Of a stretch of DNA of 64,000 nucleotides, positions 45,905 to 54,924 are shown in pieces (position 1 is the first letter of the stretch; each line of letters opens with the position of its first letter). The notes beneath the pieces are model-generated. The model had not been told where the DNA came from. It did no database searches and saw nothing but the letters and a program-made list of their open reading frames with translations. The position numbers were made by a program, and so were the translations under genes. Source of the stretch: Burkholderia sp. 8Y (GTDB lineage: Bacteria; Pseudomonadota; Gammaproteobacteria; Burkholderiales; Burkholderiaceae); contig NZ_LR733544.1 in assembly GCF_902506145.1 (NCBI RefSeq), positions 41,848 to 105,847 on the forward strand, written 5' to 3'.

Positions 45905-47935
45905 TCAACGTGCTGCTCGGCCGAGGATGGCCTCAGCCTCTCCGGGATGTTTTCGATTGTAATGATCGTACAGAAGTGAGCTACCCGCCGCAGATAGGTG
46001 GTGGTAATCGTCGTATCTGTAGATAGGCAGTCCGTCGAAGTCCAACGCGCACGTCTCCTCAGAGCACGGAACATCGTAGGTGTGCATAACGTTCACTTCT
46101 GGGAACCTTTTCACTAACCGCTTAAGCATCGCCTGAATAGGCTCGTGCTGTTCACGAGCGATCGACGCATCGAATTGACATGCGTGCCGGCGCACCGGGA
46201 ACAACAGGTCGTTGTTGAAGTTGCAGTTAATCAGATTCATCGGGATCATTGGGACATCGTCCATCAAGACCACGTGCTTTCCCGAAGCGAGTAGCTTTCC
46301 AATTGTGCTGGTCAGTTCCGCCTCCAACTGCCCCGGCATGAATCCATGACCGTTCGGCGCTGCCGCTGGCGCCGTAGCCGCGTTCAGATAGTTCTGCCAT
46401 GCGGCAGCCATAAAAACCGTACTAACGTCCGGGTGCGACAGGGCGTAGGCCATTACGGCCTTGTCGTGATCGACGCACTTAAGATGATCGGGTAAGAGCG
46501 ATACGTCTCCGGGCTTGGGCGGTTCGTTCTCGATAGGTGGGCAAAGCGTGAAGCCGACGTCATGTACCGCCAGGTGCTTATCCTTGCCCAACCGATCGAA
46601 AAACAGTATCAAGTGATAAGCGTGCGAGTCGCCCCACAAAATAGCTTTGTCCCGAGACGTCTGATCTCCCACCGTGCACGCACGCTCGTCAGTTACTTGG
46701 ATTTGGGACCAGCACCGCTTTCCGCGCGGCATGTCAAAGAGCGCGTCGCCAGACCAATGAACGTCATTGCGAATCTTTTGAGGGTACGCGAACAGGAAGC
46801 CATCGCTCAACTTGGCGGTGCCTGCGATTACGCCCGACGCCACGATGGGAAGCACCAAGAACGCGCCAAGTGTGCGTCCGATTGTTGTTCGAGACCGGCG
46901 TGCTGGACCTTCCACATATCGGTACGTAAGGACCGAAAGCATGACGGTGACTGCGATCGCCGCTAAGTAACCAGTGGTCGATGCAAGCTCGAATCGACGA
47001 AGCGCAAAAAATATGGGCCAGTGCCAGAGGTACATTGGATATGAGATTCGCCCAACGTACACCGCTGCGCCGTTCGACAGTAACTTGTCGGCTAGCGTTG
47101 AGCGCCGACCGGCAAACATGGTCGCGATCGCCCCGCCACAAGGCACCAACGCACCGAGACCCGGGAACTGTGCGGTCGCGCTGAAACCGAAGACGCCAAA
47201 CAATACGATTGCCAGGCCGAGGGCGAAGACTGCATCCCAATACCATCTCCGTTTTCCGTTCCGCCCATACTCGCCGAACGCAAGCAGGCTGCCGGCGAGA
47301 AATTCGAATGCGCGGTACTGAGCGAAGTAGTAGGAGCCCGGTAAATCTTTGTGGGACGCGACAATGGCCCATGCCATTGAGCCGACTGCGAGAAGCATCA
47401 CCGCAGGTACCAACCACCGTCGGGCTTTCGTATGCAAAGAGTAGAGTAGGACCGGAAGAACGACATAAAACTGCTCTTCCACGGACAACGACCACGTATG
47501 GAGCAAAGGCTGATCGGCGGCCTTCGCATCAAAGTATCCTGTTTGCTTTGACAGATAGATGTTTGAAGTCATCGTCGCCACAGCAAGCACGTTCTTCGCC
47601 AAGCGAAAGCTATCGTCGGGAAACGAGAACAGTAGGCTGAACGCCATTGTCGCGGCGAGCACTAGGTACAGAGCGGGAGCGAGCCGCCTAGCCCGTCGCG
47701 CATAGAACGTCCTGAACGAGAATTCGCGCCTCACCAGGTCGCTAAGGATGGACGTTGTGACAACGAAGCCGGAGATGGCGAAGAACACGTCAACGCCCGT
47801 GAACCCGCCCGAGAACCGAGAAAATCCTGCGTGGCAAAGCACAACGGCGATAACGGCGACGGCCCGCAAGCCATCGACATCGGGACGGTACGTTTGTGAT
47901 ACGTGGGATTGTTCCGGACTACGAGGCAGGAGCAT
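45905..47935 (-). CDS. Acyltransferase-3 / SGNH O-acetyltransferase (OafA-like)
   Basis: 676 residues. The first 370 form an acyltransferase-3 membrane domain of about ten segments (YRPDVDGLRAVAVIAVVLCH, FAISGFVVT, the LLHTWSLSVEEQFYVV motif). The C-terminal half is a periplasmic SGNH domain with ILWGDSHAY as the GDS block and a D-x-x-H near the end (YDDYHHLSAAG). Such proteins O-acetylate lipopolysaccharide, capsule or other surface glycans. No glycan cluster is next to it. Confidence 0.92.
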   Translation of the reverse strand: MLLPRSPEQSHVSQTYRPDVDGLRAVAVIAVVLCHAGFSRFSGGFTGVDVFFAISGFVVTTSILSDLVRREFSFRTFYARRARRLAPALYLVLAATMAFSLLFSFPDDSFRLAKNVLAVATMTSNIYLSKQTGYFDAKAADQPLLHTWSLSVEEQFYVVLPVLLYSLHTKARRWLVPAVMLLAVGSMAWAIVASHKDLPGSYYFAQYRAFEFLAGSLLAFGEYGRNGKRRWYWDAVFALGLAIVLFGVFGFSATAQFPGLGALVPCGGAIATMFAGRRSTLADKLLSNGAAVYVGRISYPMYLWHWPIFFALRRFELASTTGYLAAIAVTVMLSVLTYRYVEGPARRSRTTIGRTLGAFLVLPIVASGVIAGTAKLSDGFLFAYPQKIRNDVHWSGDALFDMPRGKRCWSQIQVTDERACTVGDQTSRDKAILWGDSHAYHLILFFDRLGKDKHLAVHDVGFTLCPPIENEPPKPGDVSLLPDHLKCVDHDKAVMAYALSHPDVSTVFMAAAWQNYLNAATAPAAAPNGHGFMPGQLEAELTSTIGKLLASGKHVVLMDDVPMIPMNLINCNFNNDLLFPVRRHACQFDASIAREQHEPIQAMLKRLVKRFPEVNVMHTYDVPCSEETCALDFDGLPIYRYDDYHHLSAAGSSLLYDHYNRKHPGEAEAILGRAAR

Positions 47936-48236
47936 AAAAAACGGCGCGACACGGAATTCACTGGGGCGAGTCTAGATCACTCGGCGAGACGCGAATGATA
48001 CAGGACGGGTAGCTGCCCTTACCGCCCTCCCGTGACCGAGGCACGGATGCTTGGCTTTGACTATTAATATCCACGTCCGCAAGACAAATAGAAAGTGATG
48101 CTATGGCGCTCAGAAGCATACGTGAAACACCGATCCGCACGAGCCCGTGCCACGACTTAAACTACTGCCGGTGCGCGGCAACGATCGAGAGGCGGACGGC
48201 TCTCGGCATGCCCAAGAGACCGGTCACAGCGGAGTT
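47936..48236. other. Intergenic region upstream of the acyltransferase gene
   Basis: About 300 bases, no gene accepted. The right part leads into decayed TetR sequence starting near 48237. Confidence 0.4.
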
Positions 48237-48389
48237 GTCGACCCCGAGGCAACTCGCCGGGGCCTCCTTCGCCGCAACGGACCAGTTCGCGGGATTTGGA
48301 CTTGCGGTAGCACGGTTGACGCAATCAGTGAAGTCGCCGGTCCCAACGAACGGATGCACTATCACTATTTCGGCAGCAAGGAGGCCTAG
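48237..48389 (+). pseudogene. Decayed second TetR copy, N-terminal HTH
   Basis: DPEATRR, then in another frame AATDQFAGFGLA, then back as VDAISEVAGPNERMHYHYFG and SKEA. It lines up piece by piece with the TetR at 40362 (DPEGTRR, AAVDQFSKCGLA, VDAIAEVAGSNERMLYYYFG). So it is a homologue with at least two frameshifts and a premature stop at 48387-48389. Confidence 0.75.
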
Positions 48390-48440
48390 CCGCTCTCCTT
48401 CTTCGCGTAGTGAGCGTACAGAGAGGCCAGCGAGGACGGG
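48386..48440 (-). pseudogene. Inverted fragment of the same TetR
   Basis: Reading leftward, SSLASLYAHYAKKESG lines up with LESMYADYAKKEAA, the segment that follows FGSKE in the TetR at 40362. Here it lies on the opposite strand and ends at the point where the + fragment stops; the two stops share the bases CTAG at 48386-48389. This indicates a local inversion inside the gene. Confidence 0.55.
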
Positions 48441-48651
48441 CGGATAGCGATTCCGGCGACCTTCGTATTGGCGAGCCCGCGCCTCGGGGCGTCCGCAGCC
48501 GACCCCGAAGAGACACTCGAACTGCAGCAACTGCAACGAACGCTTCCAAAGCATTGCAGCCGCTCACGTATCAATCGTTCGATGACTGGTGATCACAGAT
48601 TCGTCTCCGATATGAAAGTGAGGTCTCTATAGGCTGAAGCACCGGAGTCCA
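48441..48651. other. Intergenic region, nothing recognised
   Basis: About 210 bases between the TetR relic and the DUF2127 gene. No gene, terminator or repeat identified. Confidence 0.35.
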
Positions 48652-49167
48652 TCATGAGCCCGGAATGACAGTCTTGCGATTGCTTCGGAGATACCGGTAC
48701 TCGTGCCACGTGAGGACGATGACGGTGATGTCCAGCGCCGTCACCAGTAGCAACCAAACCGAATGGGTGCACGTGTAGCGGTAGGCCTGGTAGGCAATAA
48801 ACAGAGCGAAGACAACGATCGAAACAGGAAAGTACCAAAGTCTCTCACGCAGCAAACCAGCCACAAGCCAGAGCTTTGCCACTCCGTGCGCAAGCAGATA
48901 GAGCCCGGCGAATCTCTGGGCATCGACCGACAGGTGCTGCGCGGTGTGAAGCAGAAAGTTCGCCACCAGATCGTGCGGATCTTCGGCAAACTCGTCCCGG
49001 GTGACCCAGAGCACAAGCGCCAGAAAGTACCGCTGCGGCACCAGGTATGTGGCAACACCGGCGGCGATTTCTGCAAGCGCAAAGATTGCCTTCAACCCGA
49101 GGGTCAACTCGAAGAGGAGGTGCAGGTTCTTCTCGTGCAGGAGCCTGCGCGTACCCGTCTCACGCAT
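48652..49167 (-). CDS. DUF2127 membrane protein
   Basis: 171 residues from ATG 49167, which overlaps the RND gene's end by 8 bases. About four membrane segments and the DUF2127 pattern: LHLLFELTLGLKAIFALAEI, LWVTRDEFAEDPHDLVANFL, AQHLSVDAQRFAGLYLLAHG and LTWHEYRYLR. Function of the family is unknown. It is the last gene of the efflux operon, which may suggest a role in assembling or stabilising the pump. Confidence 0.85.
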   Translation of the reverse strand: MRETGTRRLLHEKNLHLLFELTLGLKAIFALAEIAAGVATYLVPQRYFLALVLWVTRDEFAEDPHDLVANFLLHTAQHLSVDAQRFAGLYLLAHGVAKLWLVAGLLRERLWYFPVSIVVFALFIAYQAYRYTCTHSVWLLLVTALDITVIVLTWHEYRYLRSNRKTVIPGS

Positions 49168-52100
49168 TCGCTGTCCCCGGTTCTGCGACTTCGTCGCGCG
49201 CAAAGCGCCCGTAACGCAAGGCCAGCGTGGGGAGCACGATCAGGTTTAGCGCGGTCGACGTGATGAGACCGCCAAGAATGACGATCGCCATGGGTCCCTC
49301 GATTTCGTTGCCAGGTGCGCCGCTCGTCACCGCGAGCGGTGTTAGTGCGAGCGCGGTCACCAGCGCCGTCATCAGGATCGGCACCAGCCGTTCCGACGCG
49401 CCACGCACGGCGGTGTCGATGTTCCAGCTAAGCCGGTCGGCGTGAACCAGATGCTCGTAGTGACTGATCAGCATGATCGAATTGCGCAGCGAGATGCCGA
49501 GCAGCGTGACGAAGCCAACCATGCTGCCGAGCGACAGATTCGCGCCGGTGAGCACCACGCCCAGGACGCCGCCGACGAGTGCGAAAGGCAGAATGATCAT
49601 CACCAGCAGCACGGCGCGCCGGCTCTTCATCGCGAGGAACAGCAACAATGCGATGCCCACCAGCGCGATCCCGCCGTATGCGAGCAGATCGCGCTGCGAC
49701 TGCGCGCGTGCTTCGCTTTCGCCGCTGAACACGGCATAGGTACCCGACGGCATCCTGATTTCGCGATTCACGCGCGCCTGCGCTTCCCTAACGAAATCAC
49801 TGACCGGCCGGTTGCCGAGATTCACCGACACCGTCTGCACGCGCTGGCCGCCGTCGTGCGTGATCTGGTAGCGGCCGGCGATCTGCCCGATGGTCGCGAG
49901 CGTAGAGAGCGGCACGGCGAAGCCGTCGGCATTGCGGATCATGAGTTCGCCCACCTTGCTGACCGAACCGCGCTGAGCCGGGTCGAGCACCACCGCGACG
50001 TCATAGGTGCGACTACCTTCGTAAATCTGCGCGACGGTCACACCGGCATAGGCTGCCTGAATCGCATCGAGTACTTCGACCGGGCGAAAACCCCATCGGC
50101 TCAGGGCGTCAGGATCGAGCCTCACATCCAGTTCGGGAATGCCGGGGGGAGATTCCACCCGCACGCTAGCAACGCCGTGAACCGTACCGATCAGTTGTGC
50201 GACCTGTTGAGCCGTGCGATCGATGACGTCGAGATCGTTGCCGAAGACATTCACGACCACGGGCGCCGTGGTACCCGAAATCGTTTCGTCGATGCGCTCC
50301 TCCAGGAACGTGTTCACTGACGTGGAGAGCCCCGGAAAGCGCGCCAGCGCCCGGCGGATTCGATAGAGCGCCCAGCTTTGGCCCGATGCCCCCATCGGCT
50401 CGAGATCGACTTCGAACTCCGAGAGCTGCACGCCGGTCGGGTCGACCACGCCGTTTGCGCGACCGGCGCGCTGGGCCACCAGACGCACCCCCGGCACCTG
50501 CATCAGCGCCTTCGAGACCTGCGTGCCGATGCGCAGCGATTCGGCAAGCGAAGTGCCCGCCGCGAGCCCCATGTGAACGGTGTAATGGCCTTCGCGCAGC
50601 TGTGGGATAAAACTCCCGCTCATGAACGGCAGCGACGCAAGCGCCGCGGCGCACAGCAGCGCGACGATCGCAATGACCACCTTCACATGCTGTTCGACGT
50701 TTGTCAGCAGCGCGTTATACCGCGTCTTGAGGCGCCCGATTAGGGGTGGCTCCCGTTCGGGCAACGAGCCCTTCGCAAGCAGGGCGAGCGCCATCGCGGG
50801 CGTGAGCGTCAGCGCGACGCCCAGCGACGCAAGTACGGCGAAAATGTAGGCGATGCCGAGCGGGGCGAACAGCCGTCCGCCGATACCCGTGAGCATGAGC
50901 ACGGGCAGGAAGATCAGCATCACGATGAAGGTGGCGAAAACGACCGCGCTGCGCACTTCCAGCGAAGCCCGCAGCACGACGCGAAACGCGGGAAGCGGCT
51001 CGGCCAGCATGCGGTTTTCGCGCAGGCGCCGGTAGATGTTCTCGACGTCGATGATCGCGTCGTCGACCACCTCGCCCAGCGCGATCGCGAGCCCGCCCAG
51101 GGTCATCGTGTTCAGGCTGACTCCGAACGAGGTGAGCACGATGATCGCGACCAGCAGCGACATTGGAATCGCGACCGCGGAGATCACGGCGGTGCGCACG
51201 TTCAGCAGAAACAGGAACAGCACCGCAACGACCAGCAAGGCCCCGACGACGAGCGCCAGGCGCAGATGACCGACGGAGGCCTCGATGAAATTGGCGGGCC
51301 GGAAGATGTTCGCGTTCACCTCGACGCCCTCGCGGGCGAGCACTGGCCTCAGCCCGGCGAGGGTCTTTTCGATATTGCGCGTGACCGCCATCGTGTTGGT
51401 CCCGTACTGGCTTTCCATCACGATCATCACGCCGGGCTTGCCCATGATCGATGCGGCACCGACGGCCGGCGCGTTGCCCCAGCTCACACTGGCGACATCG
51501 CGAAGCCGGACCGCTGCGCCGTTGCTCGAACGCAGCACGACGCCGGCGAGTTTTTCCGGCGTGGCGATCTGGCCGTCGGCGTTGACGGCGATACGCTGAT
51601 TGCTGTTCTCGATGAACCCGGCGCCGCGCACGCCGGTGGCCTGGCGCGCCGCGGCAACCACGTCTGCGATCGACAGGCCGTCGCGCATCAGCTTCGCGGG
51701 GTCGGCCTGAATCTGCAGCTCGCGCGAATCGCCGCCGAACACGATCACATCGGCGACACCTGGGGCGCTCAGCAACTGCGGTTTGACGGTCCACCGCGCG
51801 ATGTCGTAAAGGTCCGCGAGCGAGCGCGTCTTGGAGCTTAGGCCGATGGTGCGCACGACGCTGGTCGTCGTGGTAAGCGGCAGCAACTGAGGAGCCGCGA
51901 CACCCGCCGGTAGCGCGCCCGTGAGCCCACTGATGCGCTCGGTGACGAGCTGCCGGATCTGCATCACGTTGGCGTGGTCGTCGAACACGAGTGTGATCGA
52001 CGAAAGGCCTTGCATGGACCGCGAACGGATCGACTGCAGCCTGGTCATGCCGCCGAGGGCGTTCTCCAGCGGCTGGGTGACGAGCGTCTCGACCTGCTCG

Positions 52101-52273
52101 CTCGTCATGCCCGGCGCCTGGGTCTGCACGATGCTCATCGGCGGTGCGAACTCGGGAAAGACGTCGAGCTTGGCGCGCGTGATGGAAAAGAGCCCATAGC
52201 CAGCCACCATGACGGCCAGCGAGAAGATGACGCCGCGAAAGCGCAGCGAAAAGCCGATGATCGCATTAAGCAT
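49160..52273 (-). CDS. RND efflux pump, HME (CzcA/CusA) family
   Basis: 1,037 residues, full length for the family. TM1 is at the N-terminus (RGVIFSLAVMVAGYGLFSI), two large periplasmic loops follow TM1 and TM7, and TM4 carries GEVVDDAIIDVENIYRRL, the charged motif of heavy-metal efflux RND pumps. Such pumps use the proton gradient to export cations from the periplasm through a TolC-like channel. The exact metal (or other substrate) cannot be read from sequence. Located downstream of OMF and adaptor genes and a two-component system. Confidence 0.93.
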   Translation of the reverse strand: MLNAIIGFSLRFRGVIFSLAVMVAGYGLFSITRAKLDVFPEFAPPMSIVQTQAPGMTSEQVETLVTQPLENALGGMTRLQSIRSRSMQGLSSITLVFDDHANVMQIRQLVTERISGLTGALPAGVAAPQLLPLTTTTSVVRTIGLSSKTRSLADLYDIARWTVKPQLLSAPGVADVIVFGGDSRELQIQADPAKLMRDGLSIADVVAAARQATGVRGAGFIENSNQRIAVNADGQIATPEKLAGVVLRSSNGAAVRLRDVASVSWGNAPAVGAASIMGKPGVMIVMESQYGTNTMAVTRNIEKTLAGLRPVLAREGVEVNANIFRPANFIEASVGHLRLALVVGALLVVAVLFLFLLNVRTAVISAVAIPMSLLVAIIVLTSFGVSLNTMTLGGLAIALGEVVDDAIIDVENIYRRLRENRMLAEPLPAFRVVLRASLEVRSAVVFATFIVMLIFLPVLMLTGIGGRLFAPLGIAYIFAVLASLGVALTLTPAMALALLAKGSLPEREPPLIGRLKTRYNALLTNVEQHVKVVIAIVALLCAAALASLPFMSGSFIPQLREGHYTVHMGLAAGTSLAESLRIGTQVSKALMQVPGVRLVAQRAGRANGVVDPTGVQLSEFEVDLEPMGASGQSWALYRIRRALARFPGLSTSVNTFLEERIDETISGTTAPVVVNVFGNDLDVIDRTAQQVAQLIGTVHGVASVRVESPPGIPELDVRLDPDALSRWGFRPVEVLDAIQAAYAGVTVAQIYEGSRTYDVAVVLDPAQRGSVSKVGELMIRNADGFAVPLSTLATIGQIAGRYQITHDGGQRVQTVSVNLGNRPVSDFVREAQARVNREIRMPSGTYAVFSGESEARAQSQRDLLAYGGIALVGIALLLFLAMKSRRAVLLVMIILPFALVGGVLGVVLTGANLSLGSMVGFVTLLGISLRNSIMLISHYEHLVHADRLSWNIDTAVRGASERLVPILMTALVTALALTPLAVTSGAPGNEIEGPMAIVILGGLITSTALNLIVLPTLALRYGRFARDEVAEPGTANA

Positions 52274-52326
52274 AAGACGTGGAGTCGCGTTGTTCCGGAC
52301 GGGGCATGGAAGGGTCGGTGGCGAAA

Positions 52327-53403
52327 TCAGTCATCGCACTCGGGCGGATCCTTGCAGGCGGTGCCGATACCCCGTGGTTTGAGCTCCTCGGAGAGCAGCA
52401 GTTGCGCACCCTGCGTCACTACGCGGTCGCCAGCGTGGAAGCCGGAGGTCACGATGAATCCGCGATTGCTACCTGTGCCCTGCTTGTCCGCCGGCACGTA
52501 GCGTCGCGTAAAGCGGTCGTGCGCGGTGCGCACGTATGCCCACGTCTGACCGCCGTACCACACCACGGCCTGCTCGGGGATCAATAGCCGGGAGACGGCT
52601 TCGCTCGACGTCGGCACGCGCGCGCTGGTGCGCAGGTTCGCCGGCAGCGCGGCCTGCGCGACATAAAGCCATGGCGTGCCTTGCACGGCGGGATCGGCGA
52701 GCGGCGAAGCGGAAAGCCTCTGGGCCGGCACCGTGCCGCCGCTGGGTGTATCGACCGCGATGCGCGCGGCGGGCGTCGTGCCGAAACTGCCAGGCAGCGT
52801 AACGCGCAGCACCGCCGACTGACCTGCCTGCAGACGCTGGAACAGCGTTGACGCCGGTGTCGTTGCGGCGTTCGCGAGCGTGTCGCCGAATTGCTGTCGC
52901 ATCGTGCCGACGAGGCCGTCGAACGTGATCCGGGCCGACTGCAGTTTCGCCGCGTCGCCCTGCATCGTTGCCTGCGCGGCCTGTAGACTCTTCTGCGAAA
53001 CATTGCGGTCGTCGGCGAACAGGGTTCGGCTGCCTTCGTACTGCGAGCGTGAACTGGCCGCCTGCGCGGTGAATGTGGCCACGTCCGCGCGCGCGCTGGC
53101 GAGCCGGTTGCGCAGATCGAACAGCGGCTGCAGATCGATGACCGTCGCATCGGCGCGGATGCTGGACTGGCTCATGACGGCCGCAAGCGGCGCGACTTCG
53201 ATATGGCCGGCGCGCTGGGCGTCAGGGCTCACGACTACGACGGTCTCGCCATTGACCGTCTGCACGGTGGAAGGCGGAGCCGGTCGTGCCGCCGCGGCCG
53301 CCGATGCGCCGGAGTCGTCGAACGCCTGATGGACGAAGTACCAGCCCGCGCCTGCGCACAGAGCTAGCGAAAGCACGGCAAGAATAATCACGCGGAGTTT
53401 CAT
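52327..53403 (-). CDS. Periplasmic adaptor (membrane fusion) protein of the RND pump
   Basis: 358 residues. An N-terminal anchor (VIILAVLSLALCAGAGWYF), then a short lipoyl/hairpin region and beta-barrel (AQRAGHIEVAPL, AAQATMQGDAAKLQSARI, LLIPEQAVVWYGGQTWAYVR, SGFHAGDRVVTQGAQLLL). The C-terminal tail CKDPPECDD has two Cys and several acidic residues and might touch metal. It bridges pump and channel. The start overlaps the upstream TolC-like gene's stop (ATGA at 53403-53400). Confidence 0.9.
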   Translation of the reverse strand: MKLRVIILAVLSLALCAGAGWYFVHQAFDDSGASAAAAARPAPPSTVQTVNGETVVVVSPDAQRAGHIEVAPLAAVMSQSSIRADATVIDLQPLFDLRNRLASARADVATFTAQAASSRSQYEGSRTLFADDRNVSQKSLQAAQATMQGDAAKLQSARITFDGLVGTMRQQFGDTLANAATTPASTLFQRLQAGQSAVLRVTLPGSFGTTPAARIAVDTPSGGTVPAQRLSASPLADPAVQGTPWLYVAQAALPANLRTSARVPTSSEAVSRLLIPEQAVVWYGGQTWAYVRTAHDRFTRRYVPADKQGTGSNRGFIVTSGFHAGDRVVTQGAQLLLSEELKPRGIGTACKDPPECDD

Positions 53404-54797
53404 CGTGTCGTCCCGTCACTGAGGGTGCGGCTTGCGGCGTCGCCGCCAAGCGGTAACTGCATCGCGTCTTCGAGCGCGCCGGCAGCCTGCTGGACGGCGA
53501 CCTCGGCGTCGAGACGGGCGGTTTCGCTGATCTGGAAGTCGGCTTTCGCTTGCGCGAAAGTCAGTCGGTCCGCGTTGCCGCTGGCGAATGCAGCCGCCTG
53601 GCTGTCGAGTTGGCGGCGGGCGCTCGCCAGATGGGTGTCGGAGATCCGCAGAGCTTCGACGCTCGCGTGGTAGCGCGCCAGCGCGTGGGTGAGGTCGCCG
53701 ATGATCCTGTCCTGCAGCGCGCCGGTACGGACCGCGGCTTCCTTGCGTTTGGCCTCGGCCTCCTCGATGCCCCCCTGGTTCTGATCGAAGATCGGCAACA
53801 TGATGCCGGCCAGTCCAAAGCCGATCTTGTTGGTGCCGGTGTCGTACGTGTAGCCGGGACCGAGGTGGATGTCCGGGTACTGTTTCGCGACCTCGAGCTG
53901 AAGGGCCGATTCGGCAGCGGCGTAATCGGCCAGAGAGGCGAGCAGATCGGCGCGATGAAAGATCGCCGCCCGCTGCGCGTGCGCCACCGGCGGCTCAGGC
54001 GGAACCGCGCCGAAGGCGCTCAGGTCGAGTGTTACGCCGTCGATCGCGCTGACCGGCACGCCAACGGCGGCGGCCAGTTGAGCGCGCGCGTCCTGTTCGG
54101 CACTGCGTGCCGCGGCCAGATCGCTCTGGGCCTGGGTGTCGGCAAGCACGGCGGCGTCGACCTCGGGCCGCGAATACTGGCCCACAGCCAGACGATGACT
54201 GCTCATTTCCGTGATCTGGCGCTCGGCTTTCGCTTTGGTGGACAGCAAGGCGATGCGCGTACGCGAGGCGTACAACGCGAGCATGGCGTCGCGGACCTGC
54301 GCGTTGACCGTCCACGCCGCGCTGACGATGTTCAGCCGGGCCGCTTCCGACAGGTGAGCTGCCTGATCGACGCGATAGCCGCGCTTATGCGCAGTCTCGA
54401 TCGGGATGTCGAGCGACGGACCCCACGTGAAGGGCGCGCCTGGTCCCGGGTTAGGTGTGTCGTACTGGAACGGCAACTGCAGCACCGGGTTGGGCACCGC
54501 GTCGGCCACATCGATGCCGGCTTTGGCCGTGCCCCATTGCGCGCGGGCGAGATCGAGGGCGGGACTGTAGTAGAACGCCGCCAGGGTTAGTCGCTCGCGG
54601 TTCCAGACCGCAGGTGGCCACGGCGTGACATCGTGGCCGGCTTCGCGCGCGAGGTAGGCGTGCAGATCGTCGCTCGCCAGGGAGCGCTGCTCGAATTGCC
54701 GGGTTAGCTGGTCGGGGGCGATCGGCTGCGGATGATACGTCGTACAGCCGGCCACTCCGGTCAAGGCGACGACGATAGTCGATAACGCGCGGCGCAT
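53400..54797 (-). CDS. TolC-family outer-membrane efflux lipoprotein
   Basis: 465 residues. Signal with lipobox VAGCT at about residues 14-18. Two OEP repeats of helical hairpins (LDLARAQWGTAKAGIDVADA, ALRISDTHLASARRQLDSQA). Such proteins form trimeric channels for RND pumps. It comes first of the pump genes, 127 bases after the sensor kinase gene. Confidence 0.9.
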   Translation of the reverse strand: MRRALSTIVVALTGVAGCTTYHPQPIAPDQLTRQFEQRSLASDDLHAYLAREAGHDVTPWPPAVWNRERLTLAAFYYSPALDLARAQWGTAKAGIDVADAVPNPVLQLPFQYDTPNPGPGAPFTWGPSLDIPIETAHKRGYRVDQAAHLSEAARLNIVSAAWTVNAQVRDAMLALYASRTRIALLSTKAKAERQITEMSSHRLAVGQYSRPEVDAAVLADTQAQSDLAAARSAEQDARAQLAAAVGVPVSAIDGVTLDLSAFGAVPPEPPVAHAQRAAIFHRADLLASLADYAAAESALQLEVAKQYPDIHLGPGYTYDTGTNKIGFGLAGIMLPIFDQNQGGIEEAEAKRKEAAVRTGALQDRIIGDLTHALARYHASVEALRISDTHLASARRQLDSQAAAFASGNADRLTFAQAKADFQISETARLDAEVAVQQAAGALEDAMQLPLGGDAASRTLSDGTTR

Positions 54798-54924
54798 TCT
54801 GGCATCCCGTCAGACGTTTTTTGCCGTCCACCCGGGCGGCTTGCGGGGCGGATGCTACGCCACTGCTTGTGAAGTTTTCGTCAAGAAGCCATCCGGCTGC
54901 TGGCGAGTGCGGCTCGGGTCCGGC

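Noticed and set aside
49442..51841. Long + strand ORFs (292 and 191 codons) opposite the RND pump gene
   Set aside because: His/Arg/Asp-rich shadow frames with no homology signals.
53550..54590. 346-codon + strand ORF opposite the TolC-like gene
   Set aside because: No ribosome-binding site or family motif; antisense to a well-supported gene.
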